Assembly: GCA_032161045.1 (NCBI GenBank)
Contig: JAVHTH010000001.1
Direction: 5' to 3' (one strand)
DNA: 64,000 bases
Source: Fervidibacter sinensis
Lineage (GTDB): Bacteria > Armatimonadota > Fervidibacteria > Fervidibacterales > Fervidibacteraceae
The translations under genes and the position numbers were made by a program. A model generated the notes under the pieces. It saw only the letters and a list, made by a program, of their open reading frames with translations, did not search any database and was not told where the DNA came from. Of this stretch, positions 8,292-16,693 are shown piece by piece. Every line of letters starts with the position of its first letter. Position 1 is the stretch's first letter.

Positions 8292-9197
8292 CTAATGTAA
8301 ACTTGTCAAGTTGAAACTCTGTCCGTCTGTCTTGATGAGCAGACTGCCCTGTTCCCCCGTCACCCAAACAATTGCTCCTACCCTCTTCAAAGCCTCCACC
8401 GTTGATGGGGCAGGATGCCCAAAAGGATTTTGGCGCCCTGCCGAAATTACCGCTATCTTTGGACGAACTGCGTGCAAAAAAGTTTCCAAATTGTGCTTTG
8501 AACCGTGATGTGGAACATCCAAAACCGTTGCCCGCAAATTCATACCTGAACTCAACAACCACCTTTGCCCCACTTCACCGATATCTCCAGTGAACAAAAC
8601 GCTTATCTCGCCAAACTTCAACTTAAGCACAGTTGACGCATCGTTTGGATTCCACTCGGAAACTTTCGGCACGATTCCTGCAGGCGGTCCGAGAACTTCA
8701 ACAACTACACCGTTTTTCGAGTCCAGCCAAAGCCGTTGCCCCAACTGAGCGGCGACTGTTTTTGTGCGACCGTTGATTATTGCCGCTTTGACCGATTGCC
8801 ACTCAACTTCATGGCTTTCCCCGACAGGCGACCAAAATAAACGCGGTTGCATTTCTCTCGTCAATATCGGCACGAGGTTACAGTGGTCTTTATCGGGGTG
8901 TGTGACCAAAATCACATCAAGTTTGCGGATACCAATGCGAGCAAATTGCGAGATGACCTTTTGAGCGATTGCCTCTTCCTTCCCATCCTGTCCGTAAGTT
9001 TGCGTCCCAGCGTCAATAAGCATTGTTTTGCCGTTTGGGGCGATGACCAAAATGCACTTCCCTTGTCCGACATCGGCGAACAGGAAATAAGCGGTGGGGC
9101 GAAAATCGCGGTAAACAAGCCACACGCAATAACCGGCTAACAGAATCAAAGCGACCAAGATTATCTGTTTAATCGTCCTCGTCGCCTTCTCCGCCAT
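8292..9197 (-). CDS. ComEC/Rec2-like metallo-beta-lactamase-fold hydrolase, membrane anchored
   Basis: The 301-residue protein has one N-terminal membrane helix (about residues 9-28) and then a metallo-beta-lactamase fold with FADVGQGKC and the metal-binding motif THPDKDHC (HxxxDH). Other metal-site segments follow at LFTGDIGEVG and VPHHGSKHN. This matches the C-terminal hydrolase domain of ComEC and its stand-alone relatives; the membrane channel domain is absent. The catalytic domain should lie outside the cytoplasmic membrane. A role in DNA degradation is possible for the family but unproved. It leads into the MoxR gene and is probably in the same transcript. Confidence 0.87.
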   Translation of the reverse strand: MAEKATRTIKQIILVALILLAGYCVWLVYRDFRPTAYFLFADVGQGKCILVIAPNGKTMLIDAGTQTYGQDGKEEAIAQKVISQFARIGIRKLDVILVTHPDKDHCNLVPILTREMQPRLFWSPVGESHEVEWQSVKAAIINGRTKTVAAQLGQRLWLDSKNGVVVEVLGPPAGIVPKVSEWNPNDASTVLKLKFGEISVLFTGDIGEVGQRWLLSSGMNLRATVLDVPHHGSKHNLETFLHAVRPKIAVISAGRQNPFGHPAPSTVEALKRVGAIVWVTGEQGSLLIKTDGQSFNLTSLH

Positions 9198-9258
9198 AGC
9201 CTGTCCCCGCTCCGTCAGGTTTTTCTCAACCCAATTCTGCCACCTACAGGTGAAGGTT

Positions 9259-10254
9259 TTAAGTTCGCGAAGTTCGGCTCTCTGAAGGGTCGTCTCCCGA
9301 AACTGTCAAGGTTGACTGGTGTCGGAAAAGTGCACTCAATTTCTGGTAGCAGAAAATTCGCAACCTATGGATGAAGACACGCAGCAGCGCACCAACAAGT
9401 CGCACCAAAATGCCCAAGCCTATCAGCGGGAACAAAACCAAAGGGTAGCGTTTTCGGTAGTTTTTCAGGTAAAAGAGCCACATGCTCTTGTGATGTTGAA
9501 TGAGCGAAGCAACGAGCCTTTGGTCGCTACTGCGACCGATTTTGTGGACAATGACAGCGTTGGGACAAAACAGGACTTTGAACCCTGCTTGCCATGCCCG
9601 CCAGCACAAATCAACATCCTCACAATAAGCCCAAAACCTTTCGTCAAGCAACCCAATGCGCTCAAAAAGTTCCCTCCGAACCAACATTGCTGCTCCCGAA
9701 ACCCAATCAACTTCATGGACTTCATCGTAACTGAAATCGGTCAGCAAGTATCTGCGCACAAACGGGTTGTTGGGAAACAAGCGACCGAGAAAAGTGTTGC
9801 GGAACAAACCTGCACCGATGTCAGGAAACGAACGAGCGGAACGCTGGATGCTTCCGTCAGGATTGAGCAATTTCGCACCGATGATGCCAGCATCAGGATG
9901 CGCTTCAGCACATTCAATCAAAGCCTGCAAAGCGTTGGGCTTGACAACTGTGTCGGGGTTGAGAAGTAGGATGTATTTGCCACGACTTTGTCTTATGCCG
10001 ATGTTGTTCGCCTTCGTGTAGCCGAGATTTTCGTCATTGACAATTAATTTCACTTGCGGGAACTCCCGCCTCACCGTTTCCGCCGTTCCATCCATTGATG
10101 CATTGTCCACGACGATGACCTCAATTTCTGACAACTGTTTGCCAGTCCCTAATCCCAAGTCCCCAGTCCCCAAAAGCGACTGTAGGCATTCTCTCAAGTC
10201 GTCCCGCACATTCCAACTGACGATCACGACCGAGAGCAAAGGGGCATCACTCAT
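9259..10254 (-). CDS. Family 2 glycosyltransferase (rhamnosyltransferase-like)
   Basis: The 331-residue protein starts with the GT-A fold signature LSVVIVSWNVRDDLRECLQ and IEVIVVDNASMDGTAETV. It has YILLLNPDTVV (nucleotide-sugar/metal site) and VDWVSGAAMLVRRELFERIG with the acceptor-side segment DERFWAYCEDVDLCWRAW (ED motif). This pattern is shared with dTDP-rhamnosyl transferases of the WcaA/RfbF group. A hydrophobic segment near residues 270-290 suggests membrane association. The start overlaps the stop of the Trm112-like gene (ATGA), so the pair is translationally coupled. Donor and acceptor sugars are unknown. Confidence 0.88.
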   Translation of the reverse strand: MSDAPLLSVVIVSWNVRDDLRECLQSLLGTGDLGLGTGKQLSEIEVIVVDNASMDGTAETVRREFPQVKLIVNDENLGYTKANNIGIRQSRGKYILLLNPDTVVKPNALQALIECAEAHPDAGIIGAKLLNPDGSIQRSARSFPDIGAGLFRNTFLGRLFPNNPFVRRYLLTDFSYDEVHEVDWVSGAAMLVRRELFERIGLLDERFWAYCEDVDLCWRAWQAGFKVLFCPNAVIVHKIGRSSDQRLVASLIQHHKSMWLFYLKNYRKRYPLVLFPLIGLGILVRLVGALLRVFIHRLRIFCYQKLSALFRHQSTLTVSGDDPSESRTSRT

Positions 10255-10460
10255 TGCGTTCCCTCGCTTTGTGTCGGCAGTTCCGCTTCTTCAATCAACA
10301 TAACGGGAATGCCGTCGCGGATTGGGTATCTCCGCCCGCACTTTTTGCAGACCAACCTCATGATGTCAGCGCGAAGTTCCAAATCGCCGCGACAATCGGG
10401 CACTGGACAGCACATGATTTCAAGCAGCCACTGAGGGATGATTTCCTGCTGCTCTGCCAT
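10251..10460 (-). CDS. Trm112/UPF0434-family zinc-ribbon-like protein
   Basis: The 69-residue protein contains LLEIMCCPVPDCRGDLEL and LVCKKCGRRYPIRDGIPVML, the classic Trm112p-like domain with two cysteine pairs that can bind zinc. In bacteria these small proteins often sit beside glycosyltransferase or methyltransferase genes; their role is not settled. The ATG at 10458-10460 is preceded by GGGGTGAG. An upstream extension of 45 codons exists but overlaps the next gene and has no family similarity. Confidence 0.88.
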   Translation of the reverse strand: MAEQQEIIPQWLLEIMCCPVPDCRGDLELRADIMRLVCKKCGRRYPIRDGIPVMLIEEAELPTQSEGTQ

Positions 10461-10555
10461 GTCTTTCTCACCCCTTTGGCGACGAGTTTGAGCGGACAGT
10501 TCTCGGACAAAAATAGGATGACACAAACCACAAGAAGATGCAGAAGTGACTTCGT

Positions 10556-11938
10556 TCAGCGGAAACTTTCCCAAACGATGTCTCCTTTTCCCCACTTATG
10601 TTCGTCAAGCCTCAACTTTCCGCCATCGTCTTTGCCGTCCCATCCAATGCTCCAAACGACAAACCCTTTCTCAGTGCGGCGATATTGAATTGGCTTGTTG
10701 GTGAACGGGTCAAGGGGCACGGAAGGCAAATATTTGGGCACAAGTTCACGCAAACTTTTAGGGTAGCGACCGTGTTCATGGCTATACAAACGAAGCGCAA
10801 CCGCTGTCAACGCTACTCGTCGCATTGATTCATGATTTGCAGCACGAATGCCAAGATTGCTGGAAAGTGATGTAAGGACAACAGAAATTATTGCCATGCG
10901 CCTCACAAGGCGCTTTTGAAACTCTTTCTTAAACTGGTCTCCCAATTTTTTAGCCTCAGGTTGCGAAGGCGCAGGACCATTTAGTAGCCACACTCTCAAC
11001 TCTTCTTCGCCCCCTCTCATTGCCCAAAGATAAACAGCGCGGTCATTATCCAAAATAAACTGCCAAATGACCCCACTTGAACCAGCAGTTGCGTGTGACA
11101 GTTCGTTCACTGATTCCAGCCCGATTACCTTTTTTAGCCGTTCAAGCCTCTTTTGGTATGGCGCTTCTTCAAGCCATTTGAAAACTGCCAAGCCAGATGC
11201 CCGCTCACCTTGCCAAGCCCGAACAGCACCTTTAGCGAAATCAAGGGATGACAGCGCTTCAATGAGTGAGCGATAACTTTGAGGTCGCACTTTAGCGTCA
11301 GCAAGCGTCATCTCCAAAGCCCTGTATCCCTGTGAGAAAATTGCCATGCTGACAAGCGAACCAATCACTGTGGGCACATCGTCTGACAGGTGCTTTGCCA
11401 TCTTGAAAGTAGTCACGCAATTGCATGCAGCGCCTTCTATATCGCCTTCACGCTTCTTGAGCATTGCATCTGCAGCAAGCAAACGAGCCAAATTGCGCAT
11501 TTTGAAAAAGTGCGGGGACTCAATGTCAAGAGGGTTTTCTTTGTGCCAGTTGGTCAGCCTCAAATGCGGCAGTAAAGCGGCTTGATGGACGAGTTCAATT
11601 GCCTCATGGTTCCGCTCAACCACTTGCCTCAACTTTGTCCAGTCCGCCTGCCCGCTTAGGATGAGTTTTCGGCTCAACTGCTTGCTAAGCCAACTTTCTT
11701 CGTCCTTGCTTAACTTCATTGCTGCAAACGCTTTTCGGTAAAGCGGTGCTGCGTTTTGTGATGCAGGAACAGAAGGCAGCAGTTCGTCAATTTTTGTCGG
11801 CAACTTGTTCGCTTTGAGCCAGTCCATTTCCCGGTTGAGTTCACGGGACGGAAGAGTTACAAAAAACAGAATAGCAAAAGCGAACAAAAGAACCAGCACA
11901 AACCCAACTACCGTAAGAGTGATAACCCAAAACCGCAT
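10556..11938 (-). CDS. Membrane-anchored protein of unknown function
   Basis: I do not recognise a named family. The 460-residue protein has one N-terminal membrane helix (residues 5-30) followed by a large, mainly helical region. The C-terminal 80 residues (YSHEHGRYPKSLRELVP, then PLDPFTNKPIQYRR and VVWSIGWDGKDDGGK) resemble the C-terminal part of GspG-like pseudopilins, where an Asp-rich loop binds calcium. Similar large proteins with such an end are common in Planctomycetes and Armatimonadota. No gene of a secretion system is adjacent. It is the first gene of the minus-strand run that continues with the Trm112-like gene. Confidence 0.6.
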   Translation of the reverse strand: MRFWVITLTVVGFVLVLLFAFAILFFVTLPSRELNREMDWLKANKLPTKIDELLPSVPASQNAAPLYRKAFAAMKLSKDEESWLSKQLSRKLILSGQADWTKLRQVVERNHEAIELVHQAALLPHLRLTNWHKENPLDIESPHFFKMRNLARLLAADAMLKKREGDIEGAACNCVTTFKMAKHLSDDVPTVIGSLVSMAIFSQGYRALEMTLADAKVRPQSYRSLIEALSSLDFAKGAVRAWQGERASGLAVFKWLEEAPYQKRLERLKKVIGLESVNELSHATAGSSGVIWQFILDNDRAVYLWAMRGGEEELRVWLLNGPAPSQPEAKKLGDQFKKEFQKRLVRRMAIISVVLTSLSSNLGIRAANHESMRRVALTAVALRLYSHEHGRYPKSLRELVPKYLPSVPLDPFTNKPIQYRRTEKGFVVWSIGWDGKDDGGKLRLDEHKWGKGDIVWESFR

Positions 11939-12081
11939 CTTTGAGCCACCAACTTAGATTTTGTCGCAGCGAAGAGTGATATCAGGCTTGTCCCCGACGG
12001 TTGCAACCGCTCAAGTCAGGTGAATTGCAGCAAAATTGACGAAGGTTGAGGCAATGAAAATTGGCATGAGGTGAAGTTGGG

Positions 12082-13050
12082 ATGAAACGCATCGGCGTTT
12101 TGACCAGCGGCGGAGATGCCCCGGGAATGAACGCCTGCATCCGAGCAATCGTGAGGACGGCAATTGCTAAAGGGCTTGAAGTTGTAGGAATCATGAGAGG
12201 CTACGCTGGTTTACTTAGGGGCGAATTTCGCCCAATGGACTTGCGGAGCGTTTCGGGTATCATGCACTTGGGTGGGACGATTTTGAAAAGTTCTCGTTGT
12301 CCTGAGTTCTTCACACCTGAAGGGCGCGCTCAGGCAGCAGAACAAGTCCGCAAAGCAGGCATTGACGGACTTATCGCCATCGGCGGAAACGGGACATCAA
12401 CGGGAGCGCATTTGCTTTGGCAAGAGCAGCAAATCCCTATTTTGGTCTGTGCTTCAACCATTGACAACGACCTTTACGGCAGCGATTTCACCATCGGATT
12501 TGACACTGCAGTGACAACAGCCGTGCACGCAATTGACCAAATCAAAGACACTGCTGCTGCCCATGAGCGCATCTTTTTCGTTGAAGTCATGGGTCGGCAT
12601 CGCGGTTTCTTGGCTCTTTATGCTGGTTTGGCAGGTGGTTGCGAGGAAATTCTCGTTCCAGAAAAACCAACGGACATTGATGCTATTTGTGAGCGTTTAA
12701 TGGAAGGGCGAAGGCGAGGTAAAACGAGCAGCATAGTTGTCGTCGCTGAAGGTGACGAAGCAGGTGGTGCATTTGCAATCGCCGAACAAGTTCGTCAAAA
12801 GACAGGCTTAGATGTCCGTGTGACCGTTCTGGGGCACATTCAGCGCGGTGGCTCGCCGACCCCTCGCGACCGAATTTTGGCGAGCCGATTGGGCAATGCA
12901 GCCGTTGAGTTTTTGCTACAAGGCGAAACGGACAAATTGGTCGGCGAAATCAAGGGAGAGATTGCCTTAACGCCTCTTGAGGACGCTATCACGAAACCCA
13001 AACCCATTGACGAAAACCTTTACGAACTGGCATATTTGTTGGCAAGATAG
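12082..13050 (+). CDS. pfkA: 6-phosphofructokinase
   Basis: The 322-residue protein matches the bacterial ATP-PFK fold along its length. It has LTSGGDAPGMNA (residues 7-18), Arg72 in SSRCPEF, TIDND (126-130) with the catalytic base Asp128, and VEVMGRHRG. It phosphorylates fructose 6-phosphate to the 1,6-bisphosphate in glycolysis. One departure stands out: the GGDGS motif, whose Asp103 helps hold Mg-ATP in the Escherichia coli enzyme, reads GGNGT here (residues 101-105), leaving the phosphate donor uncertain. GAGGTGA eight bases upstream fixes the ATG. The gene is alone on this strand and converges with the coiled-coil gene. Confidence 0.93.
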   Translation: MKRIGVLTSGGDAPGMNACIRAIVRTAIAKGLEVVGIMRGYAGLLRGEFRPMDLRSVSGIMHLGGTILKSSRCPEFFTPEGRAQAAEQVRKAGIDGLIAIGGNGTSTGAHLLWQEQQIPILVCASTIDNDLYGSDFTIGFDTAVTTAVHAIDQIKDTAAAHERIFFVEVMGRHRGFLALYAGLAGGCEEILVPEKPTDIDAICERLMEGRRRGKTSSIVVVAEGDEAGGAFAIAEQVRQKTGLDVRVTVLGHIQRGGSPTPRDRILASRLGNAAVEFLLQGETDKLVGEIKGEIALTPLEDAITKPKPIDENLYELAYLLAR

Positions 13051-13057
13051 CGATGGC

Positions 13058-13816
13058 TCACGGTTTCCAGTATGCGAGAATTTGTTCCAACTGCTCCCAA
13101 TCAGCCCTTGACGGTTCAATTCTTCCGTCAACGACACAGAGCACATTTTGCTTCAATGCATCTTCTCTCAACTTCTCATCAACCCACTCTGAACCACTCA
13201 CGAAAGGAACTGCCCAAATGCCCACTTTCCTCAAAATCTCAGCCTTTCTCACTGCCCTTTCAACATCATCTCGTTCAATCGTCCAAGAAATTTCACCAAT
13301 CAAGACCAATGTTTCGCCTGTGAACTTGCCCCGCCTTATCACACCCATCCAAAGCAAATCTGCTGCCATGACGAAGTCGGCTTCTTGCGGCGTCAAAATT
13401 CCTTGACTCTCCGCTTCATCAAGTTTGGAACTGACGAACTCACTGGCACTTCTGCCGTTGCGCAAAAGCAAGCCGAAAATGTTCGCCGCTTTCATCGTGC
13501 GGTCAACTTCAAGGACTTTGCCCTTAAGTGTTCCGACATCTTGCTTGAGCGTCCCGACATCCTGCTTGAGTGTTCCGACATCCTGCTTAAGTGTCCCAAC
13601 ATCTTGTTTAAGTGTCCCAACATCTTGCTTGAGCGTTCCAACATCCTGCTCCAACCTTTCTAAGCGCGAATCCACCTTCGCCATCCAATCGGTAGGCAAA
13701 CGGACTTCAATAATGAGCGGCTCGGCAAACAATTTTTGCCGCAGCGCTGCACGAAATTCCGGGTCCTCATCAAGCCAACGAAGCAAACTTTGCAAATCTT
13801 CGCGGGTCAGCGCCAT
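13058..13816 (-). CDS. Coiled-coil protein with degenerate nuclease-like C-terminal domain (DUF3782-like)
   Basis: The 252-residue protein has a short N-terminal region (about 1-55), then six near-identical heptads of the form VGTLKQD that must form a coiled coil, and a C-terminal domain of about 130 residues. That domain (ETLVLIGEISWTIERDD, then VERAVRKAEILRKVG) resembles the PD-(D/E)XK-like fold found in DUF3782 coiled-coil proteins, but the usual E-x-K reads E-I-S, so catalysis is doubtful. The start ATG at 13814-13816 is preceded by GGTGGGTGA; a longer in-frame extension runs into the next gene and was not used. No partner gene is evident. Confidence 0.7.
   Translation of the reverse strand: MALTREDLQSLLRWLDEDPEFRAALRQKLFAEPLIIEVRLPTDWMAKVDSRLERLEQDVGTLKQDVGTLKQDVGTLKQDVGTLKQDVGTLKQDVGTLKGKVLEVDRTMKAANIFGLLLRNGRSASEFVSSKLDEAESQGILTPQEADFVMAADLLWMGVIRRGKFTGETLVLIGEISWTIERDDVERAVRKAEILRKVGIWAVPFVSGSEWVDEKLREDALKQNVLCVVDGRIEPSRADWEQLEQILAYWKP
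13526..13651. repeat. Six tandem 21-bp repeats inside a coiled-coil gene
   Basis: Six 21-bp units (for example AAGTGTCCCAACATCTTG plus CTT) lie head to tail and differ mostly at synonymous positions. Each encodes one heptad VGTLKQD on the minus strand, so unit number sets the coiled-coil length in whole heptads. Confidence 0.92.
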
Positions 13817-13886
13817 CTTAAATTCACCCACCGATATTTTGCCATTTTCCAAATTCCATTTGACAACAAATCGGATTGACAGTTTG

Positions 13887-14858
13887 CTACCAATATCTCG
13901 CGCCAGCGACATTAACTCTCAGCAAGTAGACCGAGGTCCACGCAGTGACGAACAGACACTTTCCATCGGGACCACCAAAGCACAAATTCGCTGGGACTTC
14001 AGGAAGTTGCAACATGCCCATGAGTTTCCCGTCCGGTGCGAAAATCCAGATGCCGTCAGGTCCTGTTGCCCAAATGTTTCCCCTCTCATCAACCCTCATC
14101 CCGTCGCCTACACCGTCTTTGCCTTCCATCTTCGCCAAATCATGACCTTCACTGAGTGTGCCGTCAGGCTTGACTTCGTAAACCCGAATGACATTGCGCT
14201 GACTGTCAGTCGTGTAAAGCCATTTACCATCGGGCGAGAGGGCTAAGCCGTTAGGTTTGGGTTGGTTTTGTTCGTCGGCGACAACGCGAACCAAAGTCCC
14301 ATCTGGCTTGACAAGATAAATGCCTTCAACCGGTTGAGTTTTGAACTTCGGGTCTCCGAACACTGGGTCGGTGAAGTAAATGCGACCATCTTTTGTGACA
14401 ACGATGTCGTTGGGTTGGTTTAGCGGTTTGCCTTCATACTCGCTCGCAATAACTTCAACCTTGCCAGATTTCAATTCGGTTCTGGTCACTCGCTTGTTGA
14501 CAAAACCTTCGCAAGTCAACAATCGCCCTTGAGGGTCAATTGCGTTGCCATTTGCTCCTCCGCTGGGTTCGCGGAAAATTTCAACTTTGCCATCAGGATG
14601 CATCCGATAGATGCGGTTCGCTGGGATGTCGCTGAAAATGAGCGTTCCATCGGGCGCAAAAGCGGGACCTTCGGTGAAGCGGAAGCCAGTTGCAAGTCTG
14701 AAAAGTTTCGCGTCGGGAGAAACGAGTCGGTTCAGTTCCGGCGTTGACTTGACAATTTTCAGCGGCACTTCAACTCCGAATTGCCACTCTCCCACATTTT
14801 GTCCCCCCTTGACAAAGCATAACATTGCCCACATCAGCAAAAAGCCAAGCCACTTCAC
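13887..14858 (-). CDS. Secreted SMP-30/gluconolactonase-family protein
   Basis: The protein has a signal peptide (KWLGFLLMWAMLCFVKG) and a six-bladed beta-propeller of the SMP-30/gluconolaconase/LRE type. Hallmarks are FTEGPAFAPDGTLIFSDI, GGANGNAIDPQGRLL, QPNDIVVTKDGRIYFTDP and PNGLALSPDGKWLYTTDS, which place the metal-binding Glu, Asn and Asp residues. Members hydrolyse sugar lactones such as glucono-lactone, probably in the periplasm here. GAGG eight bases upstream favours the GTG at 14858; ATG at 14864 is the alternative but is too close to the ribosome binding site. The upstream region is divergent with the ACT gene. Confidence 0.9.
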   Translation of the reverse strand: MKWLGFLLMWAMLCFVKGGQNVGEWQFGVEVPLKIVKSTPELNRLVSPDAKLFRLATGFRFTEGPAFAPDGTLIFSDIPANRIYRMHPDGKVEIFREPSGGANGNAIDPQGRLLTCEGFVNKRVTRTELKSGKVEVIASEYEGKPLNQPNDIVVTKDGRIYFTDPVFGDPKFKTQPVEGIYLVKPDGTLVRVVADEQNQPKPNGLALSPDGKWLYTTDSQRNVIRVYEVKPDGTLSEGHDLAKMEGKDGVGDGMRVDERGNIWATGPDGIWIFAPDGKLMGMLQLPEVPANLCFGGPDGKCLFVTAWTSVYLLRVNVAGARYW

Positions 14859-14933
14859 TGCCATCACCTCTCTTTTTTACGCCTGCAACCAGAAACTTTA
14901 TCGCAAAGTTGTAGACGAGTTGGCAAGGCGGTC

Positions 14934-14962
14934 TTGACAAATGCGAAAAGGGATGCTATTTT
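14934..14962 (+). promoter_or_regulatory. Sigma70-type promoter for the double-ACT gene
   Basis: TTGACA (14934-14939), a 17-base spacer, and TATTTT (14957-14962; 4 of 6). The predicted start site lies about 55 bases before the ATG at 15025. Confidence 0.55.
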
Positions 14963-15024
14963 GAAAAGCGGATTTGTTGGTTGACAACTTCTTTCGGTTC
15001 GCAAATCGTGGGAGGTGAAGGGAG

Positions 15025-15462
15025 ATGCCTTTGAAGGTAGAGAAGGTCGCTTTGTGGTGTGGAGAAATTGAGGACAAGCCGGGGGCGTTGGCGAAAGTTT
15101 TGGAACCCCTTGCCCAAGCGGGTGTTGACTTGCAAGTTGTCTTGGCGGAGCGCAACCCAGCAAAAGTCGGAACTGGAGTTGTTTACCTCGGCCCTGTCAA
15201 GGGGCGGAAAGCAACGGACGCCGCAAAGTCAGCCGGTCTTTCCGAAGCAACCACACCTGTAGTGCTCCGAATTGAAGGTCCAAACAAGCCCGGGTTGGGG
15301 CACTTAATGACAAGCGCATTGGCGGAAGCGGGAATCAATTTGGCTTTTGTTGGTGCTGCCGTTTTGGGCAACAGGTTCGTTGCTTTCTTTGCCTTTGACA
15401 GCGACGCCGATGCCCGGAAAGCATCACGCATCTTGAGCACGCTCAAACTCCCGCGCCGCTGA
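15025..15462 (+). CDS. Small protein with two ACT domains
   Basis: The 145-residue protein is made of two ACT-like regulatory folds and nothing else. The first (about residues 5-70) contains IEDKPGALAKVLEPLAQAGV, and the second (about 80-142) has IEGPNKPGLGHLMTSALAEA. ACT domains bind amino acids and regulate partner enzymes; stand-alone forms of this size are common but seldom assigned. No amino-acid biosynthesis gene is adjacent, so the ligand is unknown. AGGTGAAGGGAG precedes the ATG. A good promoter lies upstream and a clear terminator downstream, so the gene is probably a single transcript. Confidence 0.82.
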   Translation: MPLKVEKVALWCGEIEDKPGALAKVLEPLAQAGVDLQVVLAERNPAKVGTGVVYLGPVKGRKATDAAKSAGLSEATTPVVLRIEGPNKPGLGHLMTSALAEAGINLAFVGAAVLGNRFVAFFAFDSDADARKASRILSTLKLPRR

Positions 15463-15493
15463 ACTGAGACCTCAAATTTGACAAAAATTCGCG

Positions 15494-15520
15494 CCGGGGC
15501 AATGCTGCCCCGGTGTTTTT
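15494..15520 (+). terminator. Rho-independent terminator of the ACT gene
   Basis: CCGGGGCA (15494-15501) pairs perfectly with TGCCCCGG (15506-15513) around ATGC, followed by TGTTTTT. Confidence 0.85.
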
Positions 15521-15551
15521 ATGTCCAGTTGACCCATCGCTTTTGAAACTT

Positions 15552-16613
15552 CTACATCGCCCCCAAGAAAGATTCATTCCCCGGCAGCCATTCAAAGGCA
15601 ATTTGACCTTCAGGCGAGTCTGGCAAAGGGGAAACTGTGCCCAGAAGCATTAAAGCAGCGCCAGAAATCTCCCCGCCTACGACAATGCCACCGGGGCTGG
15701 CTCTCTTTTGTAGGTAGGCTGCTCTGTCAAGGACGCGGCTGTGAATTTGACCAATGGGTGTTTCGTCTTCTACAGGGACATTGCCAGCGCTTATCCCACA
15801 TCGGATTTGAAATGGAATTGGCAAAAGGTTTTTGGTTGCGTTGAACTGGGCAATACCCCTTTGCAACTCCAAAGCAGCCTTGACGGCTTCAACATCATCG
15901 GCAAACATGCACATCGCTCCATCTCCTGCAACGCTGTGAATTTGACCGCCATGCTTGGCAACAACTTCGCTCAGCCAACTGTGAAATTGCTGGAAGGAAT
16001 GTTCAACAGCAAGTTCAGAAGATGCAAGTTTCATCTTGGAGGATCCGACAACATCCACGCTCAAAAAGGTGCGCCTTTGCTTTTGCCCTTCAAGCATCCT
16101 TTGAAGGGAGAAAAGCATCTCAAGCAAATCCGCCCTTGACAGTTTATTCGGAGCAGGTTGAGGATTATCAAGATGCGCACCAACGATTTTTATCCACGCT
16201 GACAGCAACATTCCGACCCCAATGTATATTCCCCAACCTGCGAAGAAGAGGGGAGCGGAGAGGTGACCTTCAAAAAGAGTGACGAGGATGAACGGGATTG
16301 TCCAACCGGCAGCCCACCATCCTGAAACCCACCAACCTCTCGGAAGGTTCTTCCATATTGCTGGCTTTGCTGGATGTTCACGCGTTCTTACCGCTTGATG
16401 TTCTTTGACGAATTCCGACATCGCCTGCCGGACGAAAACAGGCTCCAAGCCGACTTCTTTACCGATCGCTTCAACTTCCTCGGAGGTCAAAGTTTCCCGA
16501 GTCTCCAACTGAATCCTTGATGCCAATTCCACGACCCTTCGCAATGTTTCAGGGGAGTATCGGGCTTGAGGGGATGGCAACGACCTCGGTTGTTGTGGTT
16601 TTTGGCTTTCCAT
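15552..16613 (-). CDS. Membrane protein with class III cyclase-like domain, probably degenerate
   Basis: The 353-residue protein has a helical N-terminal region, two membrane helices (about residues 100-140) and a C-terminal class III adenylate/guanylate cyclase domain (about 180-345). Both metal-binding aspartates are present: Asp187 in LSVDVVGSS and Asp231 in AGDGAMCMF. The segment that normally reads VNxAAR, with the transition-state Asn and Arg, reads LDRAAY (295-300), so both residues are replaced. It may bind a nucleotide without making cyclic nucleotide. GGGGTGA before the ATG at 16613 supports that start over a GTG three codons earlier. No obvious effector gene is adjacent. Confidence 0.78.
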   Translation of the reverse strand: MESQKPQQPRSLPSPQARYSPETLRRVVELASRIQLETRETLTSEEVEAIGKEVGLEPVFVRQAMSEFVKEHQAVRTREHPAKPAIWKNLPRGWWVSGWWAAGWTIPFILVTLFEGHLSAPLFFAGWGIYIGVGMLLSAWIKIVGAHLDNPQPAPNKLSRADLLEMLFSLQRMLEGQKQRRTFLSVDVVGSSKMKLASSELAVEHSFQQFHSWLSEVVAKHGGQIHSVAGDGAMCMFADDVEAVKAALELQRGIAQFNATKNLLPIPFQIRCGISAGNVPVEDETPIGQIHSRVLDRAAYLQKRASPGGIVVGGEISGAALMLLGTVSPLPDSPEGQIAFEWLPGNESFLGAM

Positions 16614-16693
16614 TTCATTCACCCCATTTGTTAGCAGCCACGAACGACAACTTTATTATGCAGGGACTCACGCTGGAAAGCAATGCAATTTTT

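Noticed and set aside
8266..8562. 99-codon N-terminal extension of the MoxR gene
   Set aside because: Overlaps the metallohydrolase gene and lacks MoxR similarity; a good ribosome binding site supports the ATG at 8265.
13526..13651. Regular repeats that might be a CRISPR array
   Set aside because: Units are contiguous with no spacers and they encode an in-frame heptad.
13425..14246. 273-residue plus-strand frame with repeated LSVPTSC units
   Set aside because: It is the reverse-strand image of the 21-bp heptad repeats and of the SMP-30 gene end; no ribosome binding site and no family resemblance.
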